Origin: Sipunculus nudus
Taxonomy: Eukaryota; Annelida; Sipuncula; Golfingiida; Sipunculidae
Length of the DNA: 64,000 nt
Assembly (NCBI GenBank): GCA_026874595.1
Contig: CM049309.1
Location: 70,042,926-70,106,925 of the forward strand
Direction of reading: 5' to 3'
Shown: piece by piece, positions 37,100 through 50,082 of the stretch
Numbering within the stretch: position 1 is the first letter of the stretch
Layout: the number at the start of each line of letters is the position of its first letter
Program-made: the position numbers and the translations under genes
Notes under the pieces: generated by a model
What the model was told of the DNA's origin: nothing
Seen by the model: only the letters and a program-made list of their open reading frames with translations
The model's database searches: none

Positions 37100-37241
37100 G
37101 TACATGTTTTCATGTGTATTCTGTTTTGTTAATTCCTCATTTGCAAACTAATATTAAGATTAATGGCTGCTTCCAACTTAATCTTAACATTAGTTTGCAA
37201 ATGAGGGATTAACAAAACAGAATACATGTGAAAACATGTAC
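37100..37241. repeat. long fold-back inverted repeat with ~63-bp arms
   Basis: The left arm (37100-37162) and right arm (37179-37241) are reverse complements with only a few differences, around a 16-base loop. The loop's GGCTGCTTCCAA recurs directly after the right arm (37246-37257). Confidence 0.9.
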
Positions 37242-37399
37242 CAGGGCTGCTTCCAATTTTACAGTAATGAGGATGAAATATGATATGGATGCACATTGCA
37301 ATGCAGTTCTCTGTATGACTTGTGTTTGTTTGAAATGATTTATTGACACAATACATAGTAAGTACATTCATGTGGTATCCTACCTAAGCACATAGGCCT

Positions 37400-38778
37400 A
37401 TATAAATATAAACATGTATCAATAGATTGAGCGCAAGCTACTTAAAGCTTATGAATTCTAAAGTGATAATTTTCTGATGCATGGCAGGAGGGGTGTGATG
37501 TTAATACGTTAAAACATCAATATGATTATTGAGTTTTCAATAACGTTTGCTACCGATTCGAATATTTCCTTGTTTGATTTGTCATCTATTTTTGGGTCTC
37601 AATAGTGTAGAACTATTAATGGGGTATCACTAGGTAAGTATGTTTTCCTAGTGGATTTATAGAGGTGGCATTGCAGTAGGTAGTGGTTGGGATCTTCTGA
37701 TGGGCAGCCACATTGACATTTTTTGGTGTTGCTAATATGTCTTGTGTACATGTGATAAATTATATCACAATATTACATTCTCATGCGTGCATGGATTATT
37801 TGTGATTTTCTGGTTCCTGAGTTGTAGTACCTAGGTGTTTTAGTTCTCAGAGCTGTTTTTTTTCAATTAGTAGTTTAATTAAGCACTTGTTAAGCAAGCT
37901 TTCATATCAAGATCCATTTGGTTCCATAATCTGATTGATTTTGGGAGAAAAGAGTTGAAATATAAATCAGTTCTTGCTTGTATTGGAGTTAGGTTGTGTA
38001 TTACAAATCTGGTTTCATATGTTACTATGTGGAGGTGGAAGAAGAATGTGTAGATACTGTGGACTTTCATTGTTATCATTTTATGTACAAGGAGGATTTG
38101 TTTGTTTTCTCTTCTCTTTTGGAGTTTTCCATCCTGATTCAAGATATAAGAGTTCATGTGATGTTCCTTTTACCCCTCCCGTTACTATTCTTGCAGCCGT
38201 CAGTTGTATTTTTTCAAGTGTCTGGTCTTGTTCCTGGTTACAGTTGCTCCATAAAATGTTTCCATATTCTAAGAGAGGACTGATATATGAAAAATATATA
38301 TTTTGTAAGGTTGTTCTATCTAGGAGATATTTTAACTTGCTTAAGATTAGAAGTTTGTTCATTGCTTTTGCTGCAATGTAGTTTATGTGTTCTTGCCACT
38401 TGCAATTATGGCTAAGGATGATTCCTAGATGCTTGTACATTTTGAGTCTAGTTATTTTTGTTTTATTTAGGTATAAGTCAGGGAGGTTTACAGGTGCTGT
38501 TTTCCTTGAAAAGAGTACCGATTCAGTTTTTCCTGCATTGAAAGTGACTAGCCACTTCCTTGACCATTGGTAAATCTTTTCAAGGTCAGCATTCAGTATC
38601 TGGGCTGCTCTGATGGGATCTTCTATGGCTTGGTATAACATTAGATCATCCGCAAAGAGATGAATATTACTTGTGAGTTTTTCTCCTATGTCGTTGATAA
38701 AGACTAAGAAGAGTAGGGGTCCTAGGATCGATCCTAGTGGTACCCCTGCCTGTAGGAATTTCCAATCCGACTTGTGTT
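37400..38778 (-). pseudogene. 5'-truncated non-LTR reverse transcriptase remnant (Jockey/CR1-like group)
   Basis: Reading on the - strand from about 38778: SDWKFLQAGVPLGSILGPLL, then FINDIGE and FADD (codons at + 38645-38656), which are RT motifs B and C. Next come the thumb/C-terminal region (LNADLEKIYQWSRKWLVTFN, YKHLGIILSH, ISPLLEYGNILW and EKIQLTAARIVTGG). After a frame change it shows NLTPIQARTDLYFNSFLP, and a C-terminal zinc-like segment CQCGCPSEDPNHYLLQC near 37700. The 5' two-thirds (endonuclease and early RT) are missing. It lies in a dystrobrevin intron in the same orientation as the host gene. Confidence 0.85.
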
Positions 38779-41139
38779 ATGACTCACAGCAGATTATCAA
38801 TCATATACAAATAACTACCAAGTGGGGTTTTCACTGTTTCATTAATTGCTACAAAGATCTAGATTTCATTTATTTGTATATTCCAATTAATTTTCATTTA
38901 CAGATGTAGAATGACTTCAAACCATGTGCTCTCCTTCTGCGGTAACACTATGGTCTTTTGTGGGATTTAACTGTGCTTGCAGCTTACAAATAAGAAATGG
39001 TATGACCAGGAAACCATACCAGAAGATCAAAAGGCCTCGATATACAGCATTCTTTAATGTATATACCCATTCAAGAAATCTGCAATCTATCATACACCCA
39101 TTTCTGTCAATGTTATGATTATGACTATGCTTAATACATTCTCACTGTACTGACATGGCTCATATGTCATCCATATTTTTACTGTTATGTTTTAAGTATT
39201 TATTTTAGGGCAGTCCTATTGGCCCCGGACTCATAGGGATGAGGGACGTAATGGCTGCCTAAAGGTCAATATGGAAGACAATACCGATGAAGCTAGTTAC
39301 AAATATTTTATTAATTAAATGACTACGCATATGTTATCAACACAACCAACTGTGTATAGTCACTCTCTTTTCATAAAGTTCTCAAGCAAAACATGTAACA
39401 GTGCACACTGGGGTGTTGTATCATTGAGGGTGAGGCTGAAATGAGCTTGCTGTGTTAAAATGTACAAGCCATATCACCCAAGCGCATTGATATGGCATGT
39501 CATATCATGTGCACCAAGGCATCAGGATACGGCCAGGTGATAACATGCTTGGGCAGTTCATAATTTCCAATATATTACTTTCTCGTGTCAATTAATTATA
39601 TAGTTTACCATTTCACATGGCAACCAGCCTATGTATGGTATTTTTCATATCTTAAAAGGTTTTCATTTATTTTCATAAAAATATTTATTTTGCCTCCTAC
39701 ATCCAATTAATGCTTTCCATATCAAAGAGCTAGGAGTCTGTCTATAGAAGTTGGCAAACTGCCAACTATAGGCCAGACAGAGTTATAACATGGCGGAATT
39801 GGCTCACAAAAGCATTATATATTTGTTATGAGAAGCCACGATAAATCTTCAAAGCCCAGACAGAAAAATTCCCTACCCGTTTTTTTTTTTCTGTGAGTTA
39901 TGTTGTCTTAAATGCCAGTTTATATTTATATATGATGTTTTATAGCATAAGCAAGATGATCATAGATTCTGATCTACTCAATGTATAGTGACTTGTGACT
40001 CCTGTTAATGAATTCCCCCGGCAATGCCAAACCAGTTATTACGCACAGATTACATTGGACAGTTAGACAGTAAGATTGTCAGAGATTCTCTTAAGTAATA
40101 GTTATATCAGTTATAGGTACATTACAGTTTCTGTTGTGATTTTTCCATTGTCGTCAAATTGCTACATTCTTGATGACTGATGTTCTTTCTACCTATGTTC
40201 AAATTTTTAAGGTGATAATTTGTAAACAGTTTGATAGAGAATGTACATTTGGCTGCCATTTTTATAGTTTTCTTCAATCTGAACTCTTTTTCAGCTGCCT
40301 GCATTAACATTTCAATCAGCAGCTTTAAAATTTGTTGGTTTTGCATGTGACCAATGATCTTGACTTTCTTCAGCGAGGTTTAAATGGTGTTAAAAATGTA
40401 TTTTAAAAATGGTTCTCACACCTGAAACTTCATAGATTACTTTAACTCTCAAAAACAGGTCCTTTGTTAATTTTTAATGCACTCACTACATGGGAGTGTA
40501 GTATTTTTGCAGTTTCCAAAGTTGACACATGCTCACTACAGGAGAAAAGTACACACAAGTCTTCATTTAATACCAGTGTTGTGCCAATTGATCTTTTTCA
40601 TCTATTATATAGGCTGCCTTTTTAAGGTATTAATCATAAATATAAAGTCATATATTTGGGAAAAATGTCATAAGTTGGTCAGAAACCTATAGAAGGTGGG
40701 GCACAATGATTCAACAACCTTGTATGATTTGCCCAGTATGAACACAGTTCTCAATGCCATATCAGCATGATTTGCCAAGTCTTTGCATGTATGATTAAAG
40801 ATACAGATACAAGTATGTCAGAGTTGTTTACAAGAGTGGCTGCAGGCCCCACAACAATGCAAATGTAACAACTAGAACAGATATAGGAAATAATTGACTC
40901 ATGATTGATAATCAGAAATATTTTTCTTACAACCATCAAACATGATTAAACAACAGATTTGTAACACTATTAATTGCAATATATGGGAATGGCCCAGCCA
41001 TTTTTAGGGGATAGGAGAGTATTTTACATGAATTACATATGCTTCACATTGGAAGCTCCCTGGTCTGTGCAACTAATGCATAGATGCTAAATGAGAGAAC
41101 TAATATTTACCTGGGCCAACCGACAGGGGTTATGTTTTT

Positions 41140-41640
41140 GGTTTTATTGGTTATTCTGTTAGCAACATTGCTCAAAATTTATTAACAGATTTTGATGATA
41201 ATGTATTTATAGTCGGGAGCAGCAATACAATGACCTCCAAGGACACTTTTCAATTATTTTAATTAAAAAGGTCTCATGAAAAACAAAGGTTTAATAAACA
41301 TTCCAGGGCACCAATTTTGATCACTATGTTCGGAGCAGGGTTTTTTTTTATCTCTGCAAAGAGGTTGTGATAATGTTTTTACAAGCTTTGATTTGTTTGT
41401 TTGCTTGATAGTTAGTTAGTTAGTTTGTCTGTTAGCAACATTTCTCAAAAAGTTATCAACAGATTTTGATGAAATTTTCAAGATAGCTTGGCAATGGTAC
41501 AATGAAGAACTGATTAAATTTTGGGAGTGATTCTGATCTGTAGTGACCATCTTGGTCCAGGAATTTTTTAAAGGAAAGTTGCTGCATTTTTGAAAATGCC
41601 ATATGGGGGTAATGAGCTGCACTCTCTGAGCACATTTCTA
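41140..41640. repeat. two copies of a dispersed repeat (TCTGTTAGCAACAT..GATTTTGATG)
   Basis: TCTGTTAGCAACATTGCTCA with AACAGATTTTGATGATAATG near 41153 and TCTGTTAGCAACATTTCTCA with AACAGATTTTGATGAAATTT near 41428 are diverged copies about 275 bp apart. The second ends within ~25 bp of the splice donor of the exon at 41661. Confidence 0.55.
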
Positions 41641-41660
41641 GTTTAACATGTAATACTTAC

Positions 41661-41788
41661 ACTATATGAGAGAGATCCAGTGTTTTTTCAGGCATGTCAG
41701 GAAACTGTGGAATGCGGTGGTTGGCTTTGCTCGGTTTGCAGCGGAATGACTTTCGAAGTGAATGGCCCAAGGATTTGGCTGGAGACTT
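41661..41788 (-). CDS. DTN: dystrobrevin exon just after the ZZ finger region (most 5' exon visible)
   Basis: 128 bp, acceptor CATTCTTTTCAG|AAGTCT and donor CATATAGT|GTAAGT; enters in phase 0 and leaves two bases into the Val of SHIV. It encodes KSPAKSLGHSLRKSFRC, then KPSKANHRIPQFPDMPEK and TLDLSHIV. In known dystrobrevins this basic stretch and the PEKPL-L-HIVP motif directly follow the EF-hand/ZZ module, so upstream exons must exist beyond 64000. Confidence 0.93.
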
Positions 41789-43260
41789 CTGAAAAGAATG
41801 TAAATCACCTTAACCAAAATTTGTAACCATAGAAACCAGATCTTTGTGAACAGAGGATGTAAATGCCAAATAATAAGTGATGACTAAATCAAAGTCCCTT
41901 GCATATGATTATTATATCTGTAATGCTGTCCAAACTATGTGCCTTATATCAGGCCTACCTTCTCATAATAGTGTCAACCAGTAGAGTTTTCCTTTTTTTT
42001 AATAATATAGAATAATATCATACAAATGGCGTGAAAATGAAATGAAAGAAAATGTTTGACCACAAAATTCATACCATAAATATTGTGTTCTGAACCCCCT
42101 GATTTTAATTTTTTTGGTATTGTAATCAAATATAAAAAATCACCTGTCATAGCTTTCATGAACACAGCAGTGTACACCATTCTATCCCTGTACATTCTAT
42201 TTAAACAATTCATTTTAACCTTTCATTATTTAATAGCTAGCTTCTTACTTTAGCATAAAACACATCTGAAATTGAACCCTTTCACAAATGTACAAATCTC
42301 AGAATATATTATGTTATTATCTAAGAGTAAGAACCTTTTAATTGTTTCTTGCCATTTCTTTTAACTTTGCATCAACTTGTGCGAGTAGTTCCTTTAATAG
42401 TTCTTGTATATCATGCTATAGCTTTGGCTAGTGCTTCAGAGCTTGAAATAAAGCTATCAGGCATATAGTCATAATAGTCACCTGAGATTAAGTGTTGTTT
42501 CTGATGCAGTAAATGAAGTTATTAACAAAGAATATTAAGACTACACTGGCACTGTTTAAGGTTCTGTTAGATCCTATACCCATGAACAGTTTTCCCCATA
42601 TTGTACCCACATGTCCTGTCTGTACTTAATATGTGGCTATTACCTCATACAAGACCATACATAATAAGGGGCGGATCCACACGGTTAAGGGTTGCGGTGG
42701 TTTAAACGCTCTAATGGAAAATTTTCCTGTTTTTGCTTTAATTGTTTAACCAAATGTATCATGGGTAACCCCATCCCTTCCACTACCCCACTTTGTAGGG
42801 GATATCAGTATCTTAGTGTTAATGGTAAATGTCTCCTTTACCAAAATTATGGATAAAACCCTAGTATAAAAATTATATGTTCCATCCACTTGGTCATCAT
42901 ATGTGCCTCGGTTATTACACTGTCAAAAAATATGGGGGTGATAAAACACTGAACAATGGTAGGGGTACCATGAGCTGCACTGTAATCCACACAAAATAAA
43001 CTAAGTTTATCTACCATGTCAGTAGCACCCATAACTGATGTTCCTACACATGGTACCGGCCTGTTTTGTACACATCATTGCAACATTTGGCACCCAGACT
43101 ATCCCAGGGAGAATGTTGGTGGTAATTACCATAAATATGCTAGAAATTACCATAATTACACACCCCAGCCTGACTGTGTTTTAACAGAGCTGAGTATACT
43201 GTAGAGAACAGGGTAATCAAGATGATTCTGGTATAGATTTATGTTTATATTCCAGGCCCG

Positions 43261-43263
<3 letters not shown>

Positions 43264-43315
<52 letters not shown>
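43264..43315. repeat. (TA)n microsatellite, 26 units
   Basis: Uninterrupted TATATA from 43264 to 43315. Confidence 0.97.
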
Positions 43316-43318
<3 letters not shown>

Positions 43319-45490
43319 TTAATAACAAAAATATGTATGTAGAAGGTGTAAGGTGTTTCTGACAAGTTACATCAAATAACCAACTGACAAATTATTCAAG
43401 AGATTTTCTTATTAAAATATTCAAACTACAGACAGACAGGTTTACCTATTTCACCCATTAAATATCTCATACTTCTGTTTCATTAAAGTCATTGACTGAA
43501 CATAAAACGACAAAAATAGGGTCACAGGCAACTGCGTGTAATGTGGATTGAATGAGAGCTAATGGGAAGACAATCCTTTAATAATGGATGATGCCCTCTG
43601 TACTTTCTGTATATGATTGAATTATTCAAGCATCTGGAGGTCTCTGGAAATGGTATCAATTGTCCATTTGCCAAGACTGTACTTCAATACCAGACCTTTA
43701 ACTTAATTCAAGACCAAAGAATATAATCAGGACTATGGCTGGACAGGTAGCAAATATGTAAGTGCTCAGCGGCTGTTACCTGATGTGATCTGTTTAACAT
43801 ATAATTATAATAGATAATTTAAAATGACAAGGACATCAAGAGATGACATTTGAGACCTTTAATTCTAATACATATATATATATGTGACACAAATGAATAA
43901 CAAGCACATGCATGGACATACAACATCTCTGGCTGAAGGAAATAACATGACTGGATTACATTTATAAAACGTGTAAGTACCGTAGTCTTCAATTATAGAG
44001 AAACAGATAACTATCTAATAAGGCAATGAAAACAGCTATATTATAATTGTCTTTATCTTTAAGTCTTAATAATGGAAGTCCTCATTTTTTAGTCTAAATA
44101 TTAGTGAAAATGACTCAGATTCAAGCACTTTTTTCAGCACCCTCAATGACTCAAATAAAATCCTGCAGGACCTGATAGTGGAGTAGAGCAGGTAACTAGC
44201 AGCAATTTATTAGCTGCAAATTTCCCCTGTGGGGCTTGATTTTACAATCAATTTATCATGATTTTGCCAGTTACATCTGTTTTCCTCTTTTCAAATCAAC
44301 ACCGAGACGATCTGTTGATTATGGATCACTCAGAACAGGTCGATCTTGTGACTCTTTTAAGATCACATAAGTGAATATGAAGTGGCACCTTAAAGAAAAG
44401 ACAGCTTACAAACACCAACAATGTTCACATGTTGGGGAAAACCTAGGCCAGTACACTGCTGAGGCCAATAGCATGTCTTCAAAGGATTTCCAGCAAGCTA
44501 GCCCGCGATTGATGACTCCGTACACGCTGATACACTCTCAAAGAATCAGGCGTTTCAAAGAGTGGCCAGGTCGGAGAGATATAAATGGCACTGGGTTATC
44601 GCTGTTGGAGTATCAAGACTGCATCCACTGCAGACATTTCTTCATACTGATATATTTTACTTATCGCAGCTTCAATAAAAGGCCATCAGTTTATATAAAA
44701 TTGGATTCCTGGGGATTTTACATTAAGTCTAACAATCTCTTCCCCTGGCTGCTTATTCCCTCCAGGGCTACTCTATGGTACCACCGAGGTGCTTATCCTC
44801 CGCCATGTTACTTTATAACAAAGTGCTGTTTCTTCTACTTTTCTGCTTCTGGCACTTTATACAGTCATTCATCTAAAAGGCCATACAGTTGCTACAAAAT
44901 GACAAGGCTGTGTTTTGCCAAAGTAATGAATACTCTAGAGGGGCTTGGGATGTTCTCCTCTGAAATTGTTTTCTAGCACTTGTCAGGATTTTCATTTCAG
45001 TTTTTCCAGTACTCAAATTAGAGAAGTAAAGAAATATTGTATCATGTTCTATCATTCATGGGGTATACTGCCAATGTAAGGGAAACATATGAGCCATACA
45101 TGATGAATGATTTCAGAATCTACCTGTGGGCAGCAATGCTGTATCCAGTTGTCAACTGCTCGATAACTATCTAGTACAATCTGTAAAATGCAGTTTCAAC
45201 TATATAAGTATGGCAACTTCCTCATAAAGAAATTTCAAACAAGCCAAGAAGCTATTCATAATTCATAACAGAATACGCTTCCTCGCAAAGTTTTACTGGA
45301 TGTCATTAGAAACCTATTGAGATACCCATATATAATCTGTTCCACCCAAGGGTTCCCATTGAAATTTTTTAGTATTTATAAACTGGCTGATCAGTGACAA
45401 AAGTAAGCTACCATGAAGTGATGAGGTACAGGCCTAATTAACTGTGAGTTCAAAACTATACTTTGCAAAATATTTTAGATATTAAATAAA

Positions 45491-45640
45491 ATACAGTAAA
45501 ATCTTGCCTGATGTCCACCCTGCTATGACAACAACCCCTGCTAAGACCATCACATTTTTAGGTTTTATGCTTATCTGACTTACATGACCACCCCTCTAAC
45601 AAAACCACTTTGGCTGATCAAACATATTTCACTGTATCTA
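45491..45640. repeat. MITE-like GACCACC-family copy
   Basis: Left end TACAGTAAAATCTTGCC and right end ATATTTCACTGTATC form short inverted termini around CATGACCACCCCTCTAAC. Related to 12052-12236 and 25040-25290. Confidence 0.45.
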
Positions 45641-46177
45641 AGAAAGCTGTATATTCAATCCCTCTAATAATGGTCCTATTCATTGGTGAAATGCCAAAAG
45701 GAACCATTCAAAAGCTGTTGGTTGGTCGTTTAGTGTCATAACTATTCCACAGAATAAGTGCCATATTGTGTGATCATATTTAAGTTTGATTTAAGTTTGA
45801 GAAATAATTGCAAAATTTCAATAATCACCCACAGGAGGAACATAATACAGTTCTTAAGCTGCAGCCTGAAATAGAGGAAATACAGTATCTCATGTGCTCA
45901 AACAATTAACAGTATAGATTAATTCTGCTGGCCAGTTCACTGGCTCATCTGTTCAGCAAACAGTGTAACTGTCCTGCCTTTACTGACACATCTGTTAAGT
46001 AGATGGCATGACTGTCCTATATTTGTGTGAATGCTACACACAAGTAGTTGTCTGGTATTGGGACCATAATGCAATAAGTCCTAAATACTTCCTGGCATAA
46101 CATCATAACAACTTCCTGAATGCCATGATACAGTTAGGGTTTCAAGAGAGCTCCCTATGTAGTCAGCTTTGAAATAA

Positions 46178-46230
46178 AAGTGACCCACGGGTCATGAGGC
46201 TCAGCAGATCTAGCTTTGTTAATAAGTCAG
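46178..46230. repeat. isolated copy of a dispersed element end (GTGACCCACGGGTCATGAGG)
   Basis: AGTGACCCACGGGTCATGAG, then GCTCAGCAGATC, closely matches AGTGACCCATGGGTCATGAC, then GCTCAGCTGACT, at the left boundary of the insertion in the LINE (57720-57753). Confidence 0.5.
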
Positions 46231-46724
46231 AAGTGTTTGAGCTTCCACCTTGTTAGCTGCCACAGCTAGTCAGGTAAAAATCACATATGTCCAATATTTG
46301 TGTAAACACTAAATTTCTATCACTGAACACATAAACTAAATTTAGTTTAAGATGTAGTGGACAAATATTTTGGCATCAGACATTATGTTGGGTGCTTCCT
46401 GGAAAAGAATGTTTTCTAATTTTTTTCAGAGAAAATGATGCACCCTTGTCAGAAATCTTAGATATAGCATATCTACACATTAGTGTAAGTGTTTTGGTTA
46501 TGATTTATTTGGAAAGAAAATTTATTTAACCTCTCTTGAACAAATTTAAATTTCTGTGTTGACCCCAGTCAATTTGAATAGAATTGTTGATGGCACACAA
46601 ACTCTTGATGACAATGGGCATATGGTATTATCTTTCGGCTGATTCCACCCAAATTTCATGGGTCTTATTTTCATCTAATCCCAGCCCTGATCCCACCATA
46701 TAGGTTTTCCAAATCATGATGATA

Positions 46725-46920
46725 GTGGGCTGATGGTTTTAACAAATATTGCTGAAAGTGGGCTGATATGGTTTTAAAAAAAGCTTAAAACCAGCTGAGC
46801 TGATGCTACAAACAAAATATTGGTGCCAGTGGGCTGATGGTATAAACAATACAGTTGGCTGACTGTGTCAACAAAATCTAGATGATTACTGGCAAACTGA
46901 TATAACCTTGGGCTGATTTT
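46725..46920. repeat. degenerate tandem repeat with GTGGGCTGAT core
   Basis: GTGGGCTGATGGTTTTAACA, GTGGGCTGATATGGTTTTAA and GTGGGCTGATGGTATAAACA, with weaker copies to 46912. Spacing is irregular. Confidence 0.5.
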
Positions 46921-49325
46921 ACCCTAATTTCTTTTACCTATTTTTCACTCAACTCTACCCCTGGCCTAGCATCACACAATGTATTAGATGACTCTAGATG
47001 ATCAAAGCCTTAAGGTAGGTATCATTTATTTATTGGATCTAATATGAATGTAAACCACTTTTGGTTTGATTTTAGATATATGGCTTTTAGACAATATTGT
47101 TGCCTCAAAAGTATCTTTCCCTAGTGACACCTGCCAATGACAATTCACACTAAGAGTTCAGATTCATAAAATCAACACAAAAGGATCTTTATTTTTAAAA
47201 AAAATTACATTTGATGCACTACAAAGCCTGTTCCACCTTGAACACAAAAGTTTCTGGCTTTTATCTGATTGAAGTGACCATGTCCGAGGTTGGTGGTATT
47301 CTACAAGGCCTCTGGTTTCCTCCAAACTTACAGACTACCAAAGCCAACCACCTGAGCGTGCCTTTCTTTACATATCACAGTTAGTTGTACAATCCAAGTA
47401 AGAAAAAAAAACAGAGTTATGAAATCATTTTTAAATTATACTGGACAAAGTCTGCAATGCTTGCTCAGTCAACCTGAACAGCAGAGGATCATTATGAACA
47501 AAGCACGTGACCATGGAAAAGGGTGCATTACTTACCACTATGTGAAATGCAGGATCCTGAAAAGGTTCTGTATTCTCCTGTAATCAGTGGGTTATTTACT
47601 TACAAATTCAATCCAAAATCCTTGAGAGATATTCTTTATCAATCAGCTTGTCAAATTGACACGTGAAACATTTCCACATAGACCTCTGAATGGATCAGGT
47701 TTATGAACTATACAAGCATCCTGGCAGGTAAATGTACAGCGCATTTCCTTAGCCCTGAAGGAAGTGGATAACAAAAATTCATATCCGAACCCTGAGACTG
47801 ATACAGAGGTCAGCACCAAGGCAAGTATAAACCCAATTAAGAGGTTGTCAGTCTCAACAGGGGTGGCGACCTTAACTATCCGAACACTGTTCAAATCTCA
47901 CTTGATGTCGGTTGAAAGTTAAGGGTCAGCTGCTCTGTCAGACCTCGAGGCTTGAGAGGGCTGAGACAAGAATGTCTTAGGATCAATAGCCTCTGGAGTG
48001 ATGAGACAGATAGGGAGTCGATTTAACCAAGACAACTTCGCTCATTCATCACACTTGTTAATGAAGTGGTCATGATTATATGCAATATGCTGATGTCGTT
48101 AAACCCCCAACTCATGCAGCACTCAGGACAGTTGCCGCAACTGAATCTCAATTCCTTGGCAGTTCCTATGCTGTTTGTTCTATATTTTCTTGATAAAACT
48201 GACCAGTTAATTATTTAATTCCTGATAGCACCAACTTGCTATATTTTTATGATGGAAATACATCCATACTTGTTTTCTTTGATTCCAAATAGCAGGAACA
48301 TTAATTAATTAATCTACTAAGAAAATGTTTTACATACTCTTAATATCTCCTGATGTCACAGTCTAGATGCATAAAATCAATTAGATATAAACTGTGGATT
48401 TTCAAATATCCATACAAATTTTGATATAAGAGATGAATTAAATTTATTTTGTTTAATCTCATTGTTTCTTATATACCCTGATTTGTTGATATTAGAGGTA
48501 TTTGAAATACATTTGATATATTTTCCTTATAAGTATTTTAATGATAAAATCCACAACAATTAAATGAGGTTTCTCAAGTGTTCAAGTAAGCATGCCAATA
48601 AAACAAGAAAACAAATAAGTAAATGCCATGCAGAGCTCACGTCAATCCATATGCCCACAGTGACATTTTCTTCTTTGACCATATTCCATCCGGAACTTTT
48701 GTCAATCTAACTAATATTCTTTTGTCACACTGATGATCAAGTGAAATCTTGAAAATAAATCTCACACACATTTTACTCCTGCTCATTTCAACTGAAATCA
48801 AAACAATATTTTGATTGGTCAGCATGAGTCAGCTATTTATATCCCAATGGTTCTGTTGATGAACAGTCTGTAAAAGCCACACATACAGGTATAAACTTCA
48901 CTCATACTGGTCCCTTAACACTTCCAGTAAATGGACACCAGAAGCAGAATAAGCCATAGTCATCAGCAACTTATGCTAACTGATGAATCTGATGACATGA
49001 TAAAAAGTTGCAAAAGGATATCACTTACATACAGCTATAGGTATGGTTTGTCTTCACTGTACATTGCCAGGTCTTGGATACAGAGATGTAGCACCTGACT
49101 TGTTCCTTCTCCTTTTCTTGGCCTCGACTAGATCTGACTTGTGTGTACACACATTCAGCCAAAAACACAGAAGGTTGATATATTTTACACCTGTGGTCGC
49201 ACACTTATACACAGGAACAGGGGCAAACCCAAGGTCTCTTTTCTTATAAGAAAAGTAACTCTACCAAGCATCTGTGCATCATTTGTGCTTATGAACAACA
49301 TGTGTGTATCATATAGATATATATA

Positions 49326-49344
49326 TGTGTGTGTGTGTGTGTGT
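49326..49344. repeat. (GT)n microsatellite
   Basis: About nine GT units directly after an (AT)n run. Confidence 0.9.
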
Positions 49345-49799
49345 TAATCAAATCATTATGTTGGAGAGAGACAAACTTTTTATGAACCAACAAAGAAGGT
49401 GAATGTCAAAGGTCACACCAACTGACTTATGGAATACTGGCCATGTTTCTTTACCCATACTGCTCAAGCTTAGTACTACTATGGACCAAAGGTCAGAAAC
49501 AAAACAGAAAATCCACCAAATTGGTAAAGAAACAAATAATGAAATATGAAAAGATACATCTTTATATAAAATAAACATGAACTGCTTATAAATGAACCCC
49601 TGATGAGTTTAATTTTCAGAAATGTTGATTTTTTTCCATCACAGATATCCTACTTTACAATTTTTGTAATAAATGTTTTTGTCGGAGGTAACCACCTCCC
49701 ATTTTTTATTACTAGCTAAACTATCTACATTTGCAGAATACCATTCCAGTTTCAAACTAAGTGACAGGGCAATATCACATTTTCTCTCATTATATATGC

Positions 49800-50082
49800 T
49801 GGTGTTAATCAGGCCTGGTGACAACTGCACCTGCAGGCCCTGGGTTTGTAACAATCCCCACTGCTGGGTCAAACCACAAGGGACCCCAAAAAGGTGCACT
49901 CACAAATGAGTGAAAGTGAAACATGGCAAAGGGGCACAGCCTTCCCATTAAGCCTGCAGAGCACTCATGCTGGGTGGGGGGATGGCCTTGAAAAATCTCA
50001 CCAACTCAACTGAGATTCAAACTCATGATCTCCCAGCTTTGAGCCCTGTGCTCTACCCTCAGCCACAGAAGCTGTTTGAACC
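49800..50082 (-). mobile_element. tRNA-derived SINE
   Basis: On the - strand, TGGCTGAGGGTAGAGC (+ 50050-50065) resembles a tRNA A box. AGTTTGAATCTC (+ 50012-50023), 27 nt further on, resembles a B box (GGTTCGAATCC), so this is an internal pol III promoter of a degenerate tRNA head. The non-tRNA body follows with GGGGTCCCTTGTGGTTTGAC and AGGGCCTGCAGGTGCAGTTG. It cannot fold as a functional tRNA as far as I can see (no proper acceptor pairing). The 3' limit is approximate. Confidence 0.6.

Larger units (their letters stand above)
7609..41788 (-). other. DTN: dystrobrevin gene, 3' two-thirds (ten coding exons and nine introns)
   Basis: Dystrobrevin is a cytoplasmic scaffold of the dystrophin-associated complex. 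It binds dystrophin through paired coiled coils and recruits syntrophins at the muscle or neuronal membrane. Ten exons at 41661-41788, 35043-35147, 34374-34479, 32113-32198, 24056-24266, 16682-16946, 13014-13061, 12358-12511, 11307-11466 and 7609-7752 all have GT-AG borders. They join in frame to 1407 nt, i.e. 468 residues and a stop. Key matches to the family are [41 protein letters not shown] with MSALQES, and LRNDLLIAADS with SLVKELNS. The EF-hand and ZZ part, about 250-300 residues in the family, is upstream and unseen. Introns range from 0.5 to 7.8 kb and hold nearly all the mobile elements listed. Confidence 0.92.

Noticed and set aside
43156..43365. Frame with alternating Tyr-Ile run
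   Set aside because: Translation of the (TA)n microsatellite.
44371..44976. 201-codon open frame on +
   Set aside because: No family resemblance, composition like surrounding intron, many rare clusters (CCFFYFSAS), no splice or start context; likely chance.
47643..47894. - strand frame with a signal-peptide-like start and four cysteines
   Set aside because: No known family, no supporting splice sites or neighbours; could be a small exon but cannot be supported.
50012..50082. Possible functional tRNA gene
   Set aside because: A and B boxes are present, but the acceptor stem does not pair and a SINE body follows.
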